Shown here: positions 12,701-27,700 of the stretch, piece by piece
How positions within the stretch are numbered: position 1 is the first letter of the stretch
How the letters are laid out: each line of letters starts with the position of its first letter
Assembly (NCBI RefSeq): GCF_964355755.1
Contig: NC_092679.1
Location: 5,086,001-5,150,000, forward strand
Length of the DNA stretch: 64,000 nucleotides
From: Antedon mediterranea
Taxonomy: Eukaryota; Echinodermata; Crinoidea; Comatulida; Antedonidae
Direction: 5' to 3'
Program-made: the position numbers and the translations under genes
The notes under the pieces: generated by a model
What the model saw: only the letters and a program-made list of their open reading frames with translations
The model's database searches: none
What the model was told of the DNA's origin: nothing

Positions 12701-15700
12701 CCAAATAATTTGGAATGTTCCATTCATCACAAATCAATACATTTGTAAAAACGTATATTAAATGTATCAAAATAGTATTTTTTAAAGAAAATCGGCCTGT
12801 CTTCAACATTATGATGCTGTACTCGAACTGTTCAACCGGTTTTCAGCTATTAAAAACAATTATCGTAGGAGGAGATAGGAAAATGCGAAGCCTCCTCGCA
12901 TTTTTGTGGCGGGTATTTTTCAAGATGGACATCCATTAGACAGTGTATACCACGATCGGAAAACACCCCTATTTGGGGCAAATCGTTGAACCTAAATTCG
13001 TTTTAATCGTCAATAACTAATTATCTAACTTAATTTAATTAGTAAACAGGGTTACATCAGGTGGTTAAAATCAGTACCGAAAGTACGAACCAACTTTATA
13101 TACCATCGAGTAAAAATTCTAGAAGTAAGGCGCGATTTACCGAATTTTGCCCTTACGTAAATTTATATATAGATATATAGTGCAGACTATTACGGACATC
13201 GTGAACGCACGGCCCACTTTAAAGTACCGTAAATAATGATTGTGTGATACATAAAGAATACTTGAAGAACGACTTATCAATTCAGTTCGTATACCACATG
13301 ATATTTCACTCCAGATACACGATGACTTTAATCATCAACGTCGATTTATTTTTTCCAGAAATTATTTAGGTTTAGAAGAAGTCTAATTGAGGTATTGTTC
13401 CAGATTGAGAATAGTGTCCTCTACAGTGGCGGATCCAGTATTTTGAAACAGGAGAAGGGGCGGGGAGGGCGCCTAACGAATGAAGTTTGTACTTTTCCGA
13501 AACCTTGAAATATCGGAATGGTGTCCGGCGAGGTTTATTTTTTACCAACCCCGAAACCAGTTCTAGAAATACCGGGATGGTGTCCGGCGGCGGATAGTTT
13601 CACCATGTAGTTTAAGTTCTGTTTATTTGTTGTTAGCCGAAACATTTCAATGTAATTGTTTTTTATATGTTTACAAATGACAATAAATTTACTTGACTTG
13701 ACGTATTCAGTGTTAATTCCTAAATAATAGAATACAGCTATCTTACCTATAATATTGTTTTCCTTACAGTAGTCGAAACAGAGCACACCTTTTCGAAGTT
13801 TAAAGAATGAACCACTTTAGTAGATAAAAGAAGAAACAAAAAATCGCCATTCAGAAAATCGACAAAAAACTTATTAAATACATATTATTTATCTTATCTC
13901 AATTTTATTCAAAGCGAAAGTTGAAACGATAAAGCAGTGGATTACATAAACATGTCAACTATGATCGTCAATTTTGACCGAATTTTATTTTTTTTAGTTT
14001 CGATCAATCAAATTGACTGTCTACAGTATCAAACTGGATAGGGTAACATTTGATGGTGTATACCCTTGATTTAACATGACACACAAGGTGGCATTGCGTG
14101 CGCATTATCTTAAGAAATAATACAAGTATAAATCAATCAAATATATACTACTAATTAAATGATATCTTTCAATCTTGTAATATCTTCATATTTCCGCCCT
14201 CTCCCTCCCCCTAATTTATATAGGATATTACTCATATTAATCAAACATTATTATATCATTCATAATTATTTTAGGACGATAGGTTTAATATTTCATAATT
14301 TATTAATAATGTTTTCTGTTTCCTAAACACGCATGTTACATGGTTTATCAATATAAACAGCAGACTTGGTTGGCTGTTTATTTATTTATCCATCAAGATA
14401 AAACGCTTAGAATACACTGGTTGTTTTCTAATATAAAATAAATTATAAATGTTGAGTGAGGTCAAATGTATAGCCTAAATGTAATGGTGAATATGTTCTC
14501 AGAACAACATATTACATGCGTAAAGCTCTGTCTACACTGTCAAACTAGTTTGACAAAAAAAAGTGTGATGTACCCAAATATGGTAGTGATGTGCCAAAAT
14601 ACGTTAGTGATATGACATCATCATGTTTATATATGGGCACATCACATTTTTTTTGTCACATAATGTTTGATAGTGTAGACAAAGCACATATTCGGGATAC
14701 GCACATACAAGGCGAAAAGCTAGTATAAAGTAAACCCAACTGTTTAAAAAGACAATTGTTATCATTACTATGGAACGCCGTTTACGCAACATTTTGATGA
14801 TATGAATTTTATGACGCGATATGTGAATGAAATGCATCGATATGAATTGAATGGCGCGATATATGAATGAAATGTTTTGAATTGAATGCTTTGAATTGAA
14901 TGTTTTGAATGAAATGTTTTGAATGAAATGTTTTGAATTGAATGTTTTGAATAAAATGTTTTGAATGAAATGTTTTGAACGAAATGTTTTGAATGAAATG
15001 TTTTGAATGAAATGTTTTGAATGAAATGTTTTGAATGAAATGTTTGAATTGAATTGAAAAGTCAAACTATTGGCGGCGTATGTCATTCCCGCTCGCGATT
15101 TTGTTTTAACCTCTTAGGCCTAAGCCTGGGTACCCTCATCTCCTTTCCACGCTGTCATCAATATGGATCAAAACAAAACAACATTTCATTCAAAACATTG
15201 CATTCAAAACAATTTATTCAAAACATTTCATTCAAAACATTCAATTCAAAGCATTCAATTCAAAACATTTTATTCATATATCGCGCCATTCAATTCATAT
15301 CGATTCATTTCATTCACATATCGCGTCATAAAATTCATATCATTGAAATGTTGCGTAAACGGCGTTCCATACATTACTGTTTTTTGCTGAATAAAGTGTA
15401 AAATGTAAAATAGTGTACCTTTTTTTTCCTTCAAGGGGTCCGATGTACAATGACGTATCGTTAGTTGTTGAACACGATACGAATGAATGCAGGTTGTCGC
15501 AGTACTTAACTTTTCGGACCCAGTCATCGTGAAGGGACTAAAATTAAAAATAAAGCCGAAATCAATCAATGAAACATTGTCAAGCTCTGTCTACATTATC
15601 AAACTAGTTTTTACAAAATAAAAGTGTGACGTGCCCAAATATGGTAGTGATATGACATCCTCATGTCCATATATGGGCACATCACATGTTTTTTGTCACA

Positions 15701-18700
15701 TAAAGTTTGCTAGTGTAGGCAGATATTTCATTCATATTGGGTATACTATAAAAAGCAAACGCAAAATAATTAAACAATCATTTTACTTACAGAACACCTA
15801 ATGGCTTTCACGCCTTTGACACTTCCTCTTAAAAGATCCGGAAATGGAACACGACGCGATCCGACTGAAATATAAAAAAACAGTAGAGGATGAGTGGAAG
15901 TCATCGTGTTATTAGTGGGGAAAGGTTTGGGGAAAGGTTTGTGGAAAGGTTGAATAAAAAATGTTTCATTATAAGATGGAGGAAGAATTTCATTTCCTCC
16001 ATGATTATAAAAACCAATTACAAAAACAGTTTTACATTATTTATACTAATTTTATTTGGATGAACATCCAAAACCCACCCTCGTAACACATTGCGCTTCA
16101 CAAGAACAAACATTTGCCAGAATTCAGAAATATGCAAGTTAAAAAGCGAGTTTTAAAAAGCTATCCTAAAATAATTTAAGTTGCTTGACGTGTATAAAAA
16201 TGCAACTCATTTCAAAAGGGAAGACAGAGGTAAAAAAAAAGAACGCTAACTATAATGATGTGGACATAATCAGCAGCAAGTCGGGTTTTCAATTAATTTA
16301 ACTATACAATGTCCCAATTTAACGTCCCATACCCTAAGGTACCTCACCAAAAGTGGCTCTTCCTTTGACCAGATGGGATGGCTGAGCAAATGGACACGCG
16401 CAGCTGTCATGCTTGAACAAGCACGAAAATAAATAGACAACAAACAATACAGCTGTCACTATGAATAAATTGAACTTAAATAAATAGGCCACGAACTTGA
16501 AAATATAAAACAGATTGCGCGCGTGGACATCTAACATATTAATGTGATTGCAAATACTAATCTGATATGATTCATTATTATGACCGCGAATTCTAATTTA
16601 ATGTTAGTTTATTCCCTGGTGAAGTCAAGACAACTTCTGCAGACAAACAACACGTGGTTCAGAGCAGCCAAAATATCCTACTATACGTTATATCAATTCA
16701 GAGCATTTTACAATTATTAATTTAATTTGTAATTTAATATATAAACAATTATAATAAATAGATAACAAAGGCATAATGTTAAATGTTTAAAGAAGGTAAC
16801 TTGCGCCCTCATCGCTACACGTTTATTTGGAACATTGTTAGTGCAGTAATTAAACATATTATTACATGATATCAATTATGTTTTTGAAATCAAATTTTCG
16901 TTTTCAGTGAAGGTAAAAATTAACGTTGAACTTACCAACGTTTCGTGCGTTAGCATCGCACTTTTTCAAGGTAGTGGTGTCAGCTTGATTTCAAAAATAT
17001 TTTATCAATTATGTTATTCGTAATATTTCTTCAGTGACGCCATGATAAAAAGACACACATTTTACGTGCGCGTACAAAAGTAGTGTAATGTTCAACACAA
17101 TTTGAGCGCACTTATTTGTTCCTCAATATTGGGACGCGGAAGAAATAGTAGGATACCTGACTTAGCGTTTTGTTGTCCAAATAAGGCTGAGCCCAGCGCT
17201 TCAGTAAAGATAATGGCCGACACACCTCCAGCCGAATCACCGAACATTAAAACAGCATTATTCATGTTTTTCTTGTCGAACCTTAAACAGAATGATCAGA
17301 TCATTAACAACATTGAAATAATAGAATTACGTGCGTTGACACTAATGATTGATTCCCACTTGGACGCAATGTAACAACGTAGACACAACAACGCACGTGA
17401 GTTGACCAATCACAAGTGACGGTTCGGATGATCCATCGCGTCGTGATTGGTCAATTACTTACGTTCGTTCGTACGTTCTTGTGACGCCTACATCCTTGTG
17501 AGAACTAAGGTTTAGTAGGGCCGCCAAAATGACTATAAGTAATGGTAAATAACTCACCAGTAATCCATACATAGTGCTGGGTATTCCAGACCAGACACTT
17601 GGAAACATTTATCAAACTTGCTGGCATTTATATCATAAAAGCCTAAACAATACAATGATATACAATTCATAACATTAAATAATAATAATGTCATATTGAC
17701 AATAAAATAATAATGATACTGAAAAAAACAGCAATGAAGATGATGCCAAAAAAACTCCATGATAATGACAACAAATAGATGATGACGTAGTTAATCAAAT
17801 TATGACGATGGATATTATGATAATGGTTATGATCACGAATGATTCAATGACGATAATACTGATTATGATGATGGTAATGATGATGATGATTATGATGATG
17901 ATGATAATGATTATGATGATGATTATGAAGATGATGATAATGATGATGATGATGGTGATGATTATGACGATGATGATGAAGACGGTCATTATAAGGATGA
18001 TAATGATGATAATGAAATTCTGTTTAGATATACCGTAGGCTTAGTTTTCATCGTAGCCTACCAATACCATACAAGGTATTATATTATCATCCTAAATATG
18101 CTAATAAAACCTTCGTATATTTATTACAGAGAACAATTATCAAATAAAGCAGAACGAAGGTCGAAAAATGAAATGGTTACCCGTTACAAATTTAAAAATC
18201 TTAATTTGTATGCATTACATTGTTTGTTCGATAATTGTGCAATACAAACGTCAAACGAGTCCTGAATATCATATCACCTAGGTTACATAGTCCTATATGT
18301 TTAAACGAGTTTACTCTCATTAATAACAATTTAAATCATAAATGAGTCCTATAAAACATATTATTACTTTGCAATTACAGCTATTTCTTAAATTAATAGT
18401 AACGGGAATATGTTGCGGTTCAGATAAAATAGTAACTACTTTGGGCAACTTCGTTGAACATTTATTGTGTCACACAGGTCGTGGAGATTAAATCTTATTT
18501 AAGATTAGATTTCCAAAATACCAATATTACGTATTTTAGATGGGTACATTGTGTCATGTATGGACAGTGTGAATTTAAGTTCTGTCTACACTATCAAACT
18601 TTATGGGACATTATGTCACTACCATATTTGGGTATGTCACTACCATATTTGGGTATGTCACTACCATATTTGGGTATGTCACTACCATATTTGGGCACAT

Positions 18701-21700
18701 CAAAGTTTCTTTACTTTTTACTATAGTTTGAAAGTGTAAAAAGAGCTTTAGTTCGGGTCGTGCAAAAAAACAAACATGCCACTGGTGGAATTTTATTTAA
18801 AACGTTGGCTTGATGCTCACAGCTCAGAAACATTCTTAATAATTATTATAAGTTTTAATTATAATATCTTCCCTATTGCTTATTAGTATAGATTTATAAT
18901 GCAGATAGACAAAGAAAAGTATGTTGTATAAATAGACCAACATAAAGTAAAAGTTTGTGTGTACTTTGATGCAGATGGACGTGTATGACTCGACAAATAT
19001 TTATTTACTTAACCCATTTTTCTTGAGTCCAGGGAAACTTACTTATGTCTCTTTCCGTTGACGAAATTGATATCATGTTAACATTCGACATACACACTAA
19101 GTCTGTTAGCCACATGGGTTTGGTCTTTTCCCGCGGCTGTTCAATCTGTCGGTTGTGAGAAGAAGAAGAAGAAAACGACTATTAATGAGGTTGGCCGAAA
19201 TTCCAGGACGGTTACTGGGTTATGCAATGCGACGAGCGCGACAAGTTCCGCACCTGCTACAGCCGCTTGCGTAGTAGTTATCATTAGGTACAAGGCAGAC
19301 ATGATTAAGCTAGCCGGCGACATATTATAGGGTACTTTATTAATGAAACGTATGTATGGAATGAATTAGTAAACATTAGTCATGCTGCATTCGGTACATA
19401 TAAATAAATTTGTATATAATACAGAAAGCCCAGATAAAGGCACTGACAGATTATCTGGGCATAGGTCGATAGCCCCTGCACCGTCGTTAGCGGGTTAACA
19501 AGAGATTACTGACGGCAGCCATCGCACTAACAAAGATGATTGGGGTTGACATGACGTCATAACCGCTACTTCTCAATTATTATAATATCTTTATTTGATA
19601 ATTAATTCGATTAACTATTTCAATTTTTATAATAAAAAAGACAGAATAAAACGAATGGAGAATGTTTGTATAAAGTGGTCAAACCCAGAACTTCTTGGCG
19701 GAAGTAATAATTATATCATAGTATAATGGACAAGGATCCCATTTCAACACATCCCAACCAGACACTTTCGGCACATTTAAAAAAACAAGAAAAAAGCAAC
19801 AGACGAGTCGTTCTTTACATTAAGAGTATCATTAAATAAACGCAGAACAAACAAACACGTCACCAACAGAAACACAAAATATTAAAAATTTCAATTATAA
19901 ATTAATAATAAAAAAAATGTAAATCGCTCAAAGACCTTGTCATGTCAAATAATTTAACAAATTATTTACAATGTACATAATTTGGAATAGATAGTGGAAG
20001 TTTCTGTTGTATGTCCAACGTTAGTGTAACCTGTCACTATCATTTCTGTAAACTTTCGTGATCTTTCACAAAACAGCAATATGAAGGGTCACTTTGGGAT
20101 TTGAATCGATTACGAATTGATTCTGTACAATTTAATGAAAACTGTTGCTTACAACAACCTCGCCAACAGGGTGAAGTTATCTGTGCGATGTTAGGATTTG
20201 GTTTAAATAATAGAAAATTTACTGGGTCATAAAAATATTACATTTTCGAAAAGTGAAACAATTTGAATACAGTAGAACCCATATCAAGGGAAACCTTCAG
20301 GACAAAGTGTCCTTTTAATAGGGGCGTCTTCTGAATAGTGGGTGGGGCCGGGGCGTAGTGTTAAAACATATTATTTTGATTGTCTCAAGCCTACTTGATG
20401 ATTTGTATAGAGTTTGCACTTATTTTGAATTTGAATTTGAATTTCTTCTGAATTTGAATTTTGAATTTCTTTATTTAGTATTTCTTTATTTCTTTATTTT
20501 AGATGAATTAAATATGGAAAAATGCTTGACTATACTATAGTATAATACTGTATTATTATGATATTCTATTCAACCAACCAACATACCGTTGCAGAACGTA
20601 TATGATGCATATCGGTTGTCCAAAAGTTGACCACGCCCTCTTTACTGACTGAGATGTAACGACCGCCATGTTCTTCTTCCTTCATGCCTCCATGACGATG
20701 ACTTATTGTTTGGTAATATGCTACTTTTGTTATAGTATCTCGATGATTACTGAAAATATGATATTACATAAACGTTAATGTCACCACGAAAGAAGAGACA
20801 AAATGTGGACGCGCTCGTACTAAAGTCGCGAAAATATTATCAGCATTTAAAAGTTATCGTGAAATAAGTTTGTATTAATTACCGGTATTAGTCGTCAAGG
20901 TATCTTATGTTTGTATTAAAACACGATGTGTACATGCGTTTGGTCTGGTGGGTCACGTGGCGCAACGCATAGGCCTGAGACCCCTGGTTTAAGAACCCTA
21001 ATTGGCCCTCTAAAGCTGAAGGCCTCGTGTGTTTTTAGTCTTTTTCGACATATATTAATGCCTGTTGTTTTCGTTTGGTCACTGCTCATGGGCCCCCATA
21101 AGCTCCGGGGCCCCTGGTGCTCATAGCCGTTACGCCACCGGTGGCCTGTTCGTCCCTAAATTCGTCTGAAGAACCGCACCCTCCTTACAATAATTCGATG
21201 TGTAGCGAGGTATCCGAATTGAATTCAAATTTACTGTATGTTTATTTTATCGTCTGCTCAACATCAAACGCCACCACAAAGGTCTGGTCTTCAGACGATG
21301 ACTTTGCAGTTTCTTTACACGTTCAAGACGGCCACTGTTTCTCAACAGGTGGACCGCGTTGACACATGTTTTCAGGGTATTCATTCGTGTTTTTGTTGCA
21401 AAACATTTATTCATACCCTCCCTTCAAACAGGTCAGGAGGCTAAATGGTCACAGACGCCGGGGGAAATGGCGGCAACTGTGGGGAAAATGTTCACATTCT
21501 TGCAAACCACAATAAATCTAATAAGGATCGTGTTACGATTTAAAGACATCATCGTTACCTTGTAATTTCTCTCAATGGTCGAGGGAAGGGAATCTGCAAA
21601 AGATAAAAACACGAAATATATTGTGACACTAACTTGAACAACGCAATAGGCGTCACAAGTAAGCGTAACGCGTTCCATACGTTTACATGGTGACGCTTTA

Positions 21701-24700
21701 CGCGTCGTTGTAATGGGACTACCATCTTTAACAAATCTTCTAGATACGAAACATTATCAATAAGACGATTATATTTTTAATAAAAATAGTTTCATAAGAC
21801 TGAATAAAATTAGTCATTACTGGTTCGTGCCTTATTAAAAGTGTCGACAAAATAAACTAAGATAAAATAAGTAAAACAATTCGTAACGTAAACATTCATA
21901 AATAAGTAATCGCTTTTTAAACTGTTCCACAATAGTTGTAAATAATTAGGGCCAGGGACCTATAATATTATTATATGATGATGTAAAAATATCCAAGGTT
22001 TTTGAGAAAAAAATGTTAAAAAATATGTAAAGTACAATTATATGAACATATGCTAGTTCGATAAAGTCAATAACAATCGTATCAAAAATCTCCGATAAAA
22101 GTTGACCGAAAGAAAGGGAGGAGTCATAAACATTTAACCAATCAGCGTGACCGTAGTCGAGTGAAATGTACCCACACAAAGAGTTGAATAACATCCATCC
22201 ACACTGTGTCGAAAGCGGCAGGCTGTTTCTTTTAGCACTGAAACCTGCGGCAAATAATTAAGTTAGCGGTCTAACAAGCTAAGTTCAATGTTTTTGTACA
22301 TTATTCAGTGTCGCCTGCATACTGTCCATCATTGGCTTGGCTTAGAAAAAATTAGGACTTTACTCGATGCTTGCCAAGTCACGTGATGGAATGCAAAACA
22401 TAACTAAACACATTTGTTGGTTAGTCAGAAGTTGTTTATCGGTCACTTTTTTTTCCCAAAGCAAGAAATCAGGTCAAAACATAATCATTTCAATGCAAGT
22501 TTCTGTTGAAATTAGTTCGAACCCTTTGCGTATCCCAGCGGAAATACAATGTAATGAAATTCACAATCATCTATAATGAAATCAGAAGTTGTCCACCTGT
22601 AGTCCAACATACGTCACTCGAACCACAAACATTTATGCTGACTCATTCGTCTAGGCTAACTGTTCGCATTCATTAAACCTTAATATCAGCAATATACTTA
22701 TAATAAGGAAATGTATTAATGAGGTTGGAATGTCCGGTTGAGGCTTGGACGATTGGACAGGTGGCCCAGCACGCTGGCTACACGTGTTTATAAGTGAAAG
22801 GATTTTACGTTAGCCAAATAGGGCACTTAGTAGAGTAGAGGAGGTTTGGACTGAACCACAAATAAACGTTTGAAATTTGATATAGACGGAGTTAAAGTGG
22901 GCATATCTCTTGTCCGGTAATACGAAGTAATTAAAAGCGCAATGATATAAATAATTAAATAATTTCATTTGGTCTTTCAAATGTTTGTTGTGTTTATTTT
23001 AAGATTCTTTCTTCGTTTACTTGTAATTTTGTACATTGTTTACTGATACGTGTGTTTTTTGTTGTTGTTTACTGATTTGTTTGTTGTATATTTTTTACTT
23101 ATTTGTTTGTTCAAAATTATTGTTAACTAATTCATGTGCTTGTTCTTTACGGATTCGATTGTTATGTTGTTTAGTTATTTGTTTGTTGTTTACTGATTTG
23201 TTTGTTGTAATTTGTTTAATGATTTGTTTGTTGAAATTTGTTTACTGATTTGTTTGTTGTAATTTGTTTACTGATTTGTTTGTTGAAATTTGTTTACTGA
23301 TTTGTTTGTTGTAATTTCTTTACTGATTTGTTTGTTATAATTTGTTTACTGATTTGTTTGTTGTAATTTGTTTACTGATTTGTTTGTTGTAATTTGTTTA
23401 CTGATTTGTTTGTTGTTTGCTGTTTAATGATTTGTTTGTTGTAATTTGTTTACTGATTTGTTTGTTGTAATTTGTTTACTGATTTGTTTGTTGTTTGTTG
23501 TTTACTGATTTGTTTGTTGTAATTTGTTTACTGATTTGTTTGTTGTATATTTACTGTTGTATGTTGTTTATTGATGTTTATGATAAACATAATTTATCGA
23601 TGGAGATGAGCACATGCTGTCAAATTGTGTAATAGTTAATACATGGACCTATAATTAGATTATAATATATATAATTATATATATAATTATAGTTCCATTA
23701 TACAAAGAACACCCAAAGTGTCTGCACGATAATGGGATAGTTTACAAAAAAGGATGGGTTCTGACGTCACGTGTTTATGGTATTTTACTTAATATGATAA
23801 AATCATGGACTTACATCTTTAAAGAGGTTACACATCAGGTCACGCTCTTGGTATTCAAATAGCATATACGATAAATATTCATCCTAAAACAACAAAAAAT
23901 TACGATGTGTTAATACAAACAGTGACGTAAGCAGTTACTAGACAAACGTTGCTTTGAACGCCGACACCGTAAAAATATGAGTCAGGTGTGCCGAGTTAAG
24001 CTTGTTTCCTACCTGAACGCAAAGACATAGGCGCAAGGCAAGTGAGTTGACCAATCACAAGCGACAGTTCAAGTATTGTAATTCATCGTGACTGGCCTAA
24101 CTACTTGCGTTGCGCTTATGTCCTTACGTTACGTTTAATGCTTGGTTCCCACTAGAGACGCAACACAAGGACGTAACGCAACGTAAGTGAATTGGCCAAT
24201 CACAATCGATGGCTTATTCGGACTGTTGCTTGTCATTGGTCAATACGCTTGCGTTGCGTTTACGTCCTTGCGTTACGTTCTAGTGGGAACCACGCTTTAG
24301 GGATAACCAATCCGTACGAAGATGAAATATATACCAATACTTGTTGATGATATCTTATTTTAATTTTTAATAATTAACTTATAATATACTTTATTTTTTA
24401 CCTACCCAATCTACGGTACCATCACAGTTGGCGTCAACTTTCATAAAGACAATAGCAAGTTCGTGATCATCAACCTACGGAAAGATCATAGCGTCATTAA
24501 GCGTGGTTCCCACTAGCGACGCAACACAAGGACGTAACGCAACGCAAGTGAATTGACCAATCACAAGCGATGGCTTATTCGCTTGTGATTGTCTATAACT
24601 TCGCTTGTCATTGGTCAACACGCTTACGTTGCGTTTACATCCCTGCGTTACGTTCTAGTGGGAACCAAGCTTAAACCTGTATATAACGTATGTGTATATT

Positions 24701-27700
24701 AACAGACACACTTGGTTGTAGTACTTTGATTTTAATTGATCATCAACCGACGAAATGATCATATGTCATTAACCTGTATAAAACGATGTCATGTATATTA
24801 ATTTCGAGTAAACAGACAAACTTGGATGTAGTAGGCCTACTTTGATCTTAATCGAATCGCTTTTTTATTAACATACACGTGACATTCACGGTCTATAGGT
24901 TTTAGTGTGATGCATTACACACACCCAGTACCATAATTATTCTATCGTATGTGTTGTTGTAAACTAATTTTGAGCGATAAACATTAATGAAAGCGGTTTT
25001 TGTTAACGAACAAAACGATGTGTTTTGTCAAATCTGTAATAGAAATTTTACGTCGCACCTCAAAAGATGTCTGAAGTAGGGCGGAGAATTTTCCTTTATT
25101 AGAAAAACATGGCTTATATTAACAAGACAGTAAATGGGCCTGGGTTATTACTGCTTTTATTTCTAATTCTAATGGTCCAAAACATTTCCAAATGCTAGAT
25201 CTAGGCCTAGCATGGATCGGGTTTATTTTATTGGGTTTACTACCCTTTTAAATGTGACAGACAATTATGGAAATGACCAACAATTACGTAAGACCCAATG
25301 TTCGTCATCTAACGATGTCACGAGTAGACAAGTCGTCTGAGTTACAATTTCAGTAAAGAGTTTTGGAATTTGTGAGTGAGCAAATGGAAGGCTAAACCAC
25401 TTATCCTATTTTGTGTAAGTGATCAGATACGTTTATATATTATCGTCGTCGAAATTCGTATAATTATTTTATTGCTCAAACGAATATTGAAACTTCTGCT
25501 TTACGCTGGACTGCCGACGATATATTAATACATGAAAACCATTATAATACAAAAACAAAATTTAATATCAATTTTCCATATATTTTTCTAAAAAAAACTA
25601 TTTTAAAATAAATATGAGGAGTGATATCATGCATTGTCTGAAGGTAAAAATTTGTTTTGTAAACAAAAGAAAAACATTGTATCAAACTATGTACATGAAA
25701 ACTGAATTGTACAATACATTACTAGGGATGATTTCTACCTCCCTGATATTACAGTACTACAGTACATAGTTTAAAGGGCACATGGTGATCCCCTGCAGCC
25801 GTGGGCCTAATTATCAGGATTACTTACCATTCCTTCTCCCATTATTTTACGCATTGCTTGCCTAAACTCGTCAATGTCTAGGCGTCCCCCTCCGTCTTCA
25901 TCAGCTTCCTACAAAACACAACGAATATCAAGAATAGTTAAATTTTTTATGTAGCGTAGTTTGCTGCCATATAATAGTTCTTCGAGACCATACGATTGTG
26001 TATGTTTCTAATGTAGGCCTACATGATAATACATTATCTGTAAAAACTATAAGTCTAAACTATCAAATTTTATGTGACAAAAAAATTTGATGTACCCATA
26101 TATGGCCATGATGATGTCATATCAGTACCATATTTAAGCATATCGCTACCATATTTGGGCACATCACACTTTTTTTGTCAAAATAGTTTGATAGTGTAGA
26201 CAGAGATTTAGAAGCATTCTACAAAATGACTGGTTCGAGCCCCATCAATTATTTTTTTGCGTGAGTAGATTTATTTTTTGTTTGAAATTATACCACCACC
26301 GAAGAAAAAAGACACGGTCGAAGCGCGTTCATTCTTACCGCAGATGGCCGCGTGGCCCAATGGATACGGCGTCCGACTTCGAATCGGAAGATTGTGGGTT
26401 CGAGTCCCATCGTGGTCAAACATTTTTTTCCATCCATTCCAAAACGGAATACTGTAAATTATTCTGTTTCTCACTAAATGTTTTGTTAAATATTAATATA
26501 AGAATCATTACTATTTCAATTAATTTTATTCTATTTATGGAAGATATTTAATTTAAAGTTTCCTTAAAGATCAATTGTCCTCTAAAAACATGAAAAATGA
26601 AGATTAATTAAATCAGACTTTGAATGTGTTATTTTGTAGTTTTAATAAAGTTAATCACTGTCGTAGAAAAAAAACTCGGAAAAAAAAATGTTTTCACTTA
26701 TAAAATGACAAAATAAACGGTTAAATTCAACCAAAAACCCATGGCTGGCAGCCAATTTGCCCATTTTTTGCTTTAAAGTACGGTTTTTTCAGGAAAATAC
26801 ATTTTTTTCGATCCAATTTTTGGTCAAAGTGGATAACTATTATGTTACATTAAAATGGCATATTCAACAAAAAAATTGTTAAGAATTATTTTTCCAGGGG
26901 GACAATATACATCTTTAATAATAATAAATAAATAGTCAATAAAGCACAAACCTTTACAAACACAATGTAATTTGATTTATGGAAACTAGTTTAATTTAAT
27001 ATGAACTACATTTTCTAATTACTATGAAATATAACATGATTTAATTTAAAATTAAACGGAAGTTTAAGTAAGTACAAATTAAATACTAATCTAAGAACAT
27101 TCGACGAGGACTTAGTGCTCACTTAAGCAACAAATAAAATGTAAAGACGTCGAACTCTCTGTAGGCCTTTACGACCACACCCATTATGTCAAGCCAGTCA
27201 TGTTCTTCACTCTATCGTGTTTCAGTATAACTTAGTGATAAATAGGAAGAACAATTACTTATATAATGTTATTCAAGTGTTTAAATGATCATGCACAATG
27301 TTACTTTAAAAAATGTTTAATGATGTTTGCACTCATATTGTACACGTAGTCAGAGTTATAATACAATTATTGAACCATCATGGAAAAATACACAAGGTAA
27401 AAAAAATTTTCAGATTATCAACCAGATTATGGAAAAAACTTTCAAATGACACAAAAACAAACTATGAATCTATGACACTTTCAATCCAAAATATTACTTA
27501 TTACTATTAAGCATTAAGTATCTTATACCTTGAATTCATTTCATTATTTATATACAAATGTTTAGTAGATAGTTAGCTTTTTGTAAATATATGTGTACTA
27601 ATGTTTTGTTAGTTGTCTTTGAATTATTTTTGATATAAAAATATTATTTATTGAAGCTACACCTCATTCATTCAGTATAAAGACAGAATATAATAATAAT

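Noticed and set aside
14604-15569. ORFs with repeated FKTFHSKHFIQNIS-type peptides
   Set aside because: They are translations of the foldback element's tandem arms; no protein family features, and repeated on both strands.
17795-18038. Long ORFs on both strands
   Set aside because: They are translations of a TGA/GAT microsatellite (poly Met/Ile/Asp).
20926-21180. GC-rich block with ORFs on the plus strand
   Set aside because: No splice or protein features. Probably an old repeat, but I could not assign a family.
22194-22250. Candidate exon after TTTGCCGCAG on the minus strand
   Set aside because: No suitable donor or family similarity; exon 7 at 21559-21593 satisfies the phase instead.
26261-26551. 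Overlapping ORFs on both strands around 26346 and similar ones near 31663-31875
   Set aside because: They read through tRNA-Arg genes (DHDGTRTHNLPIRSRTPYPL is the antisense tRNA translation).
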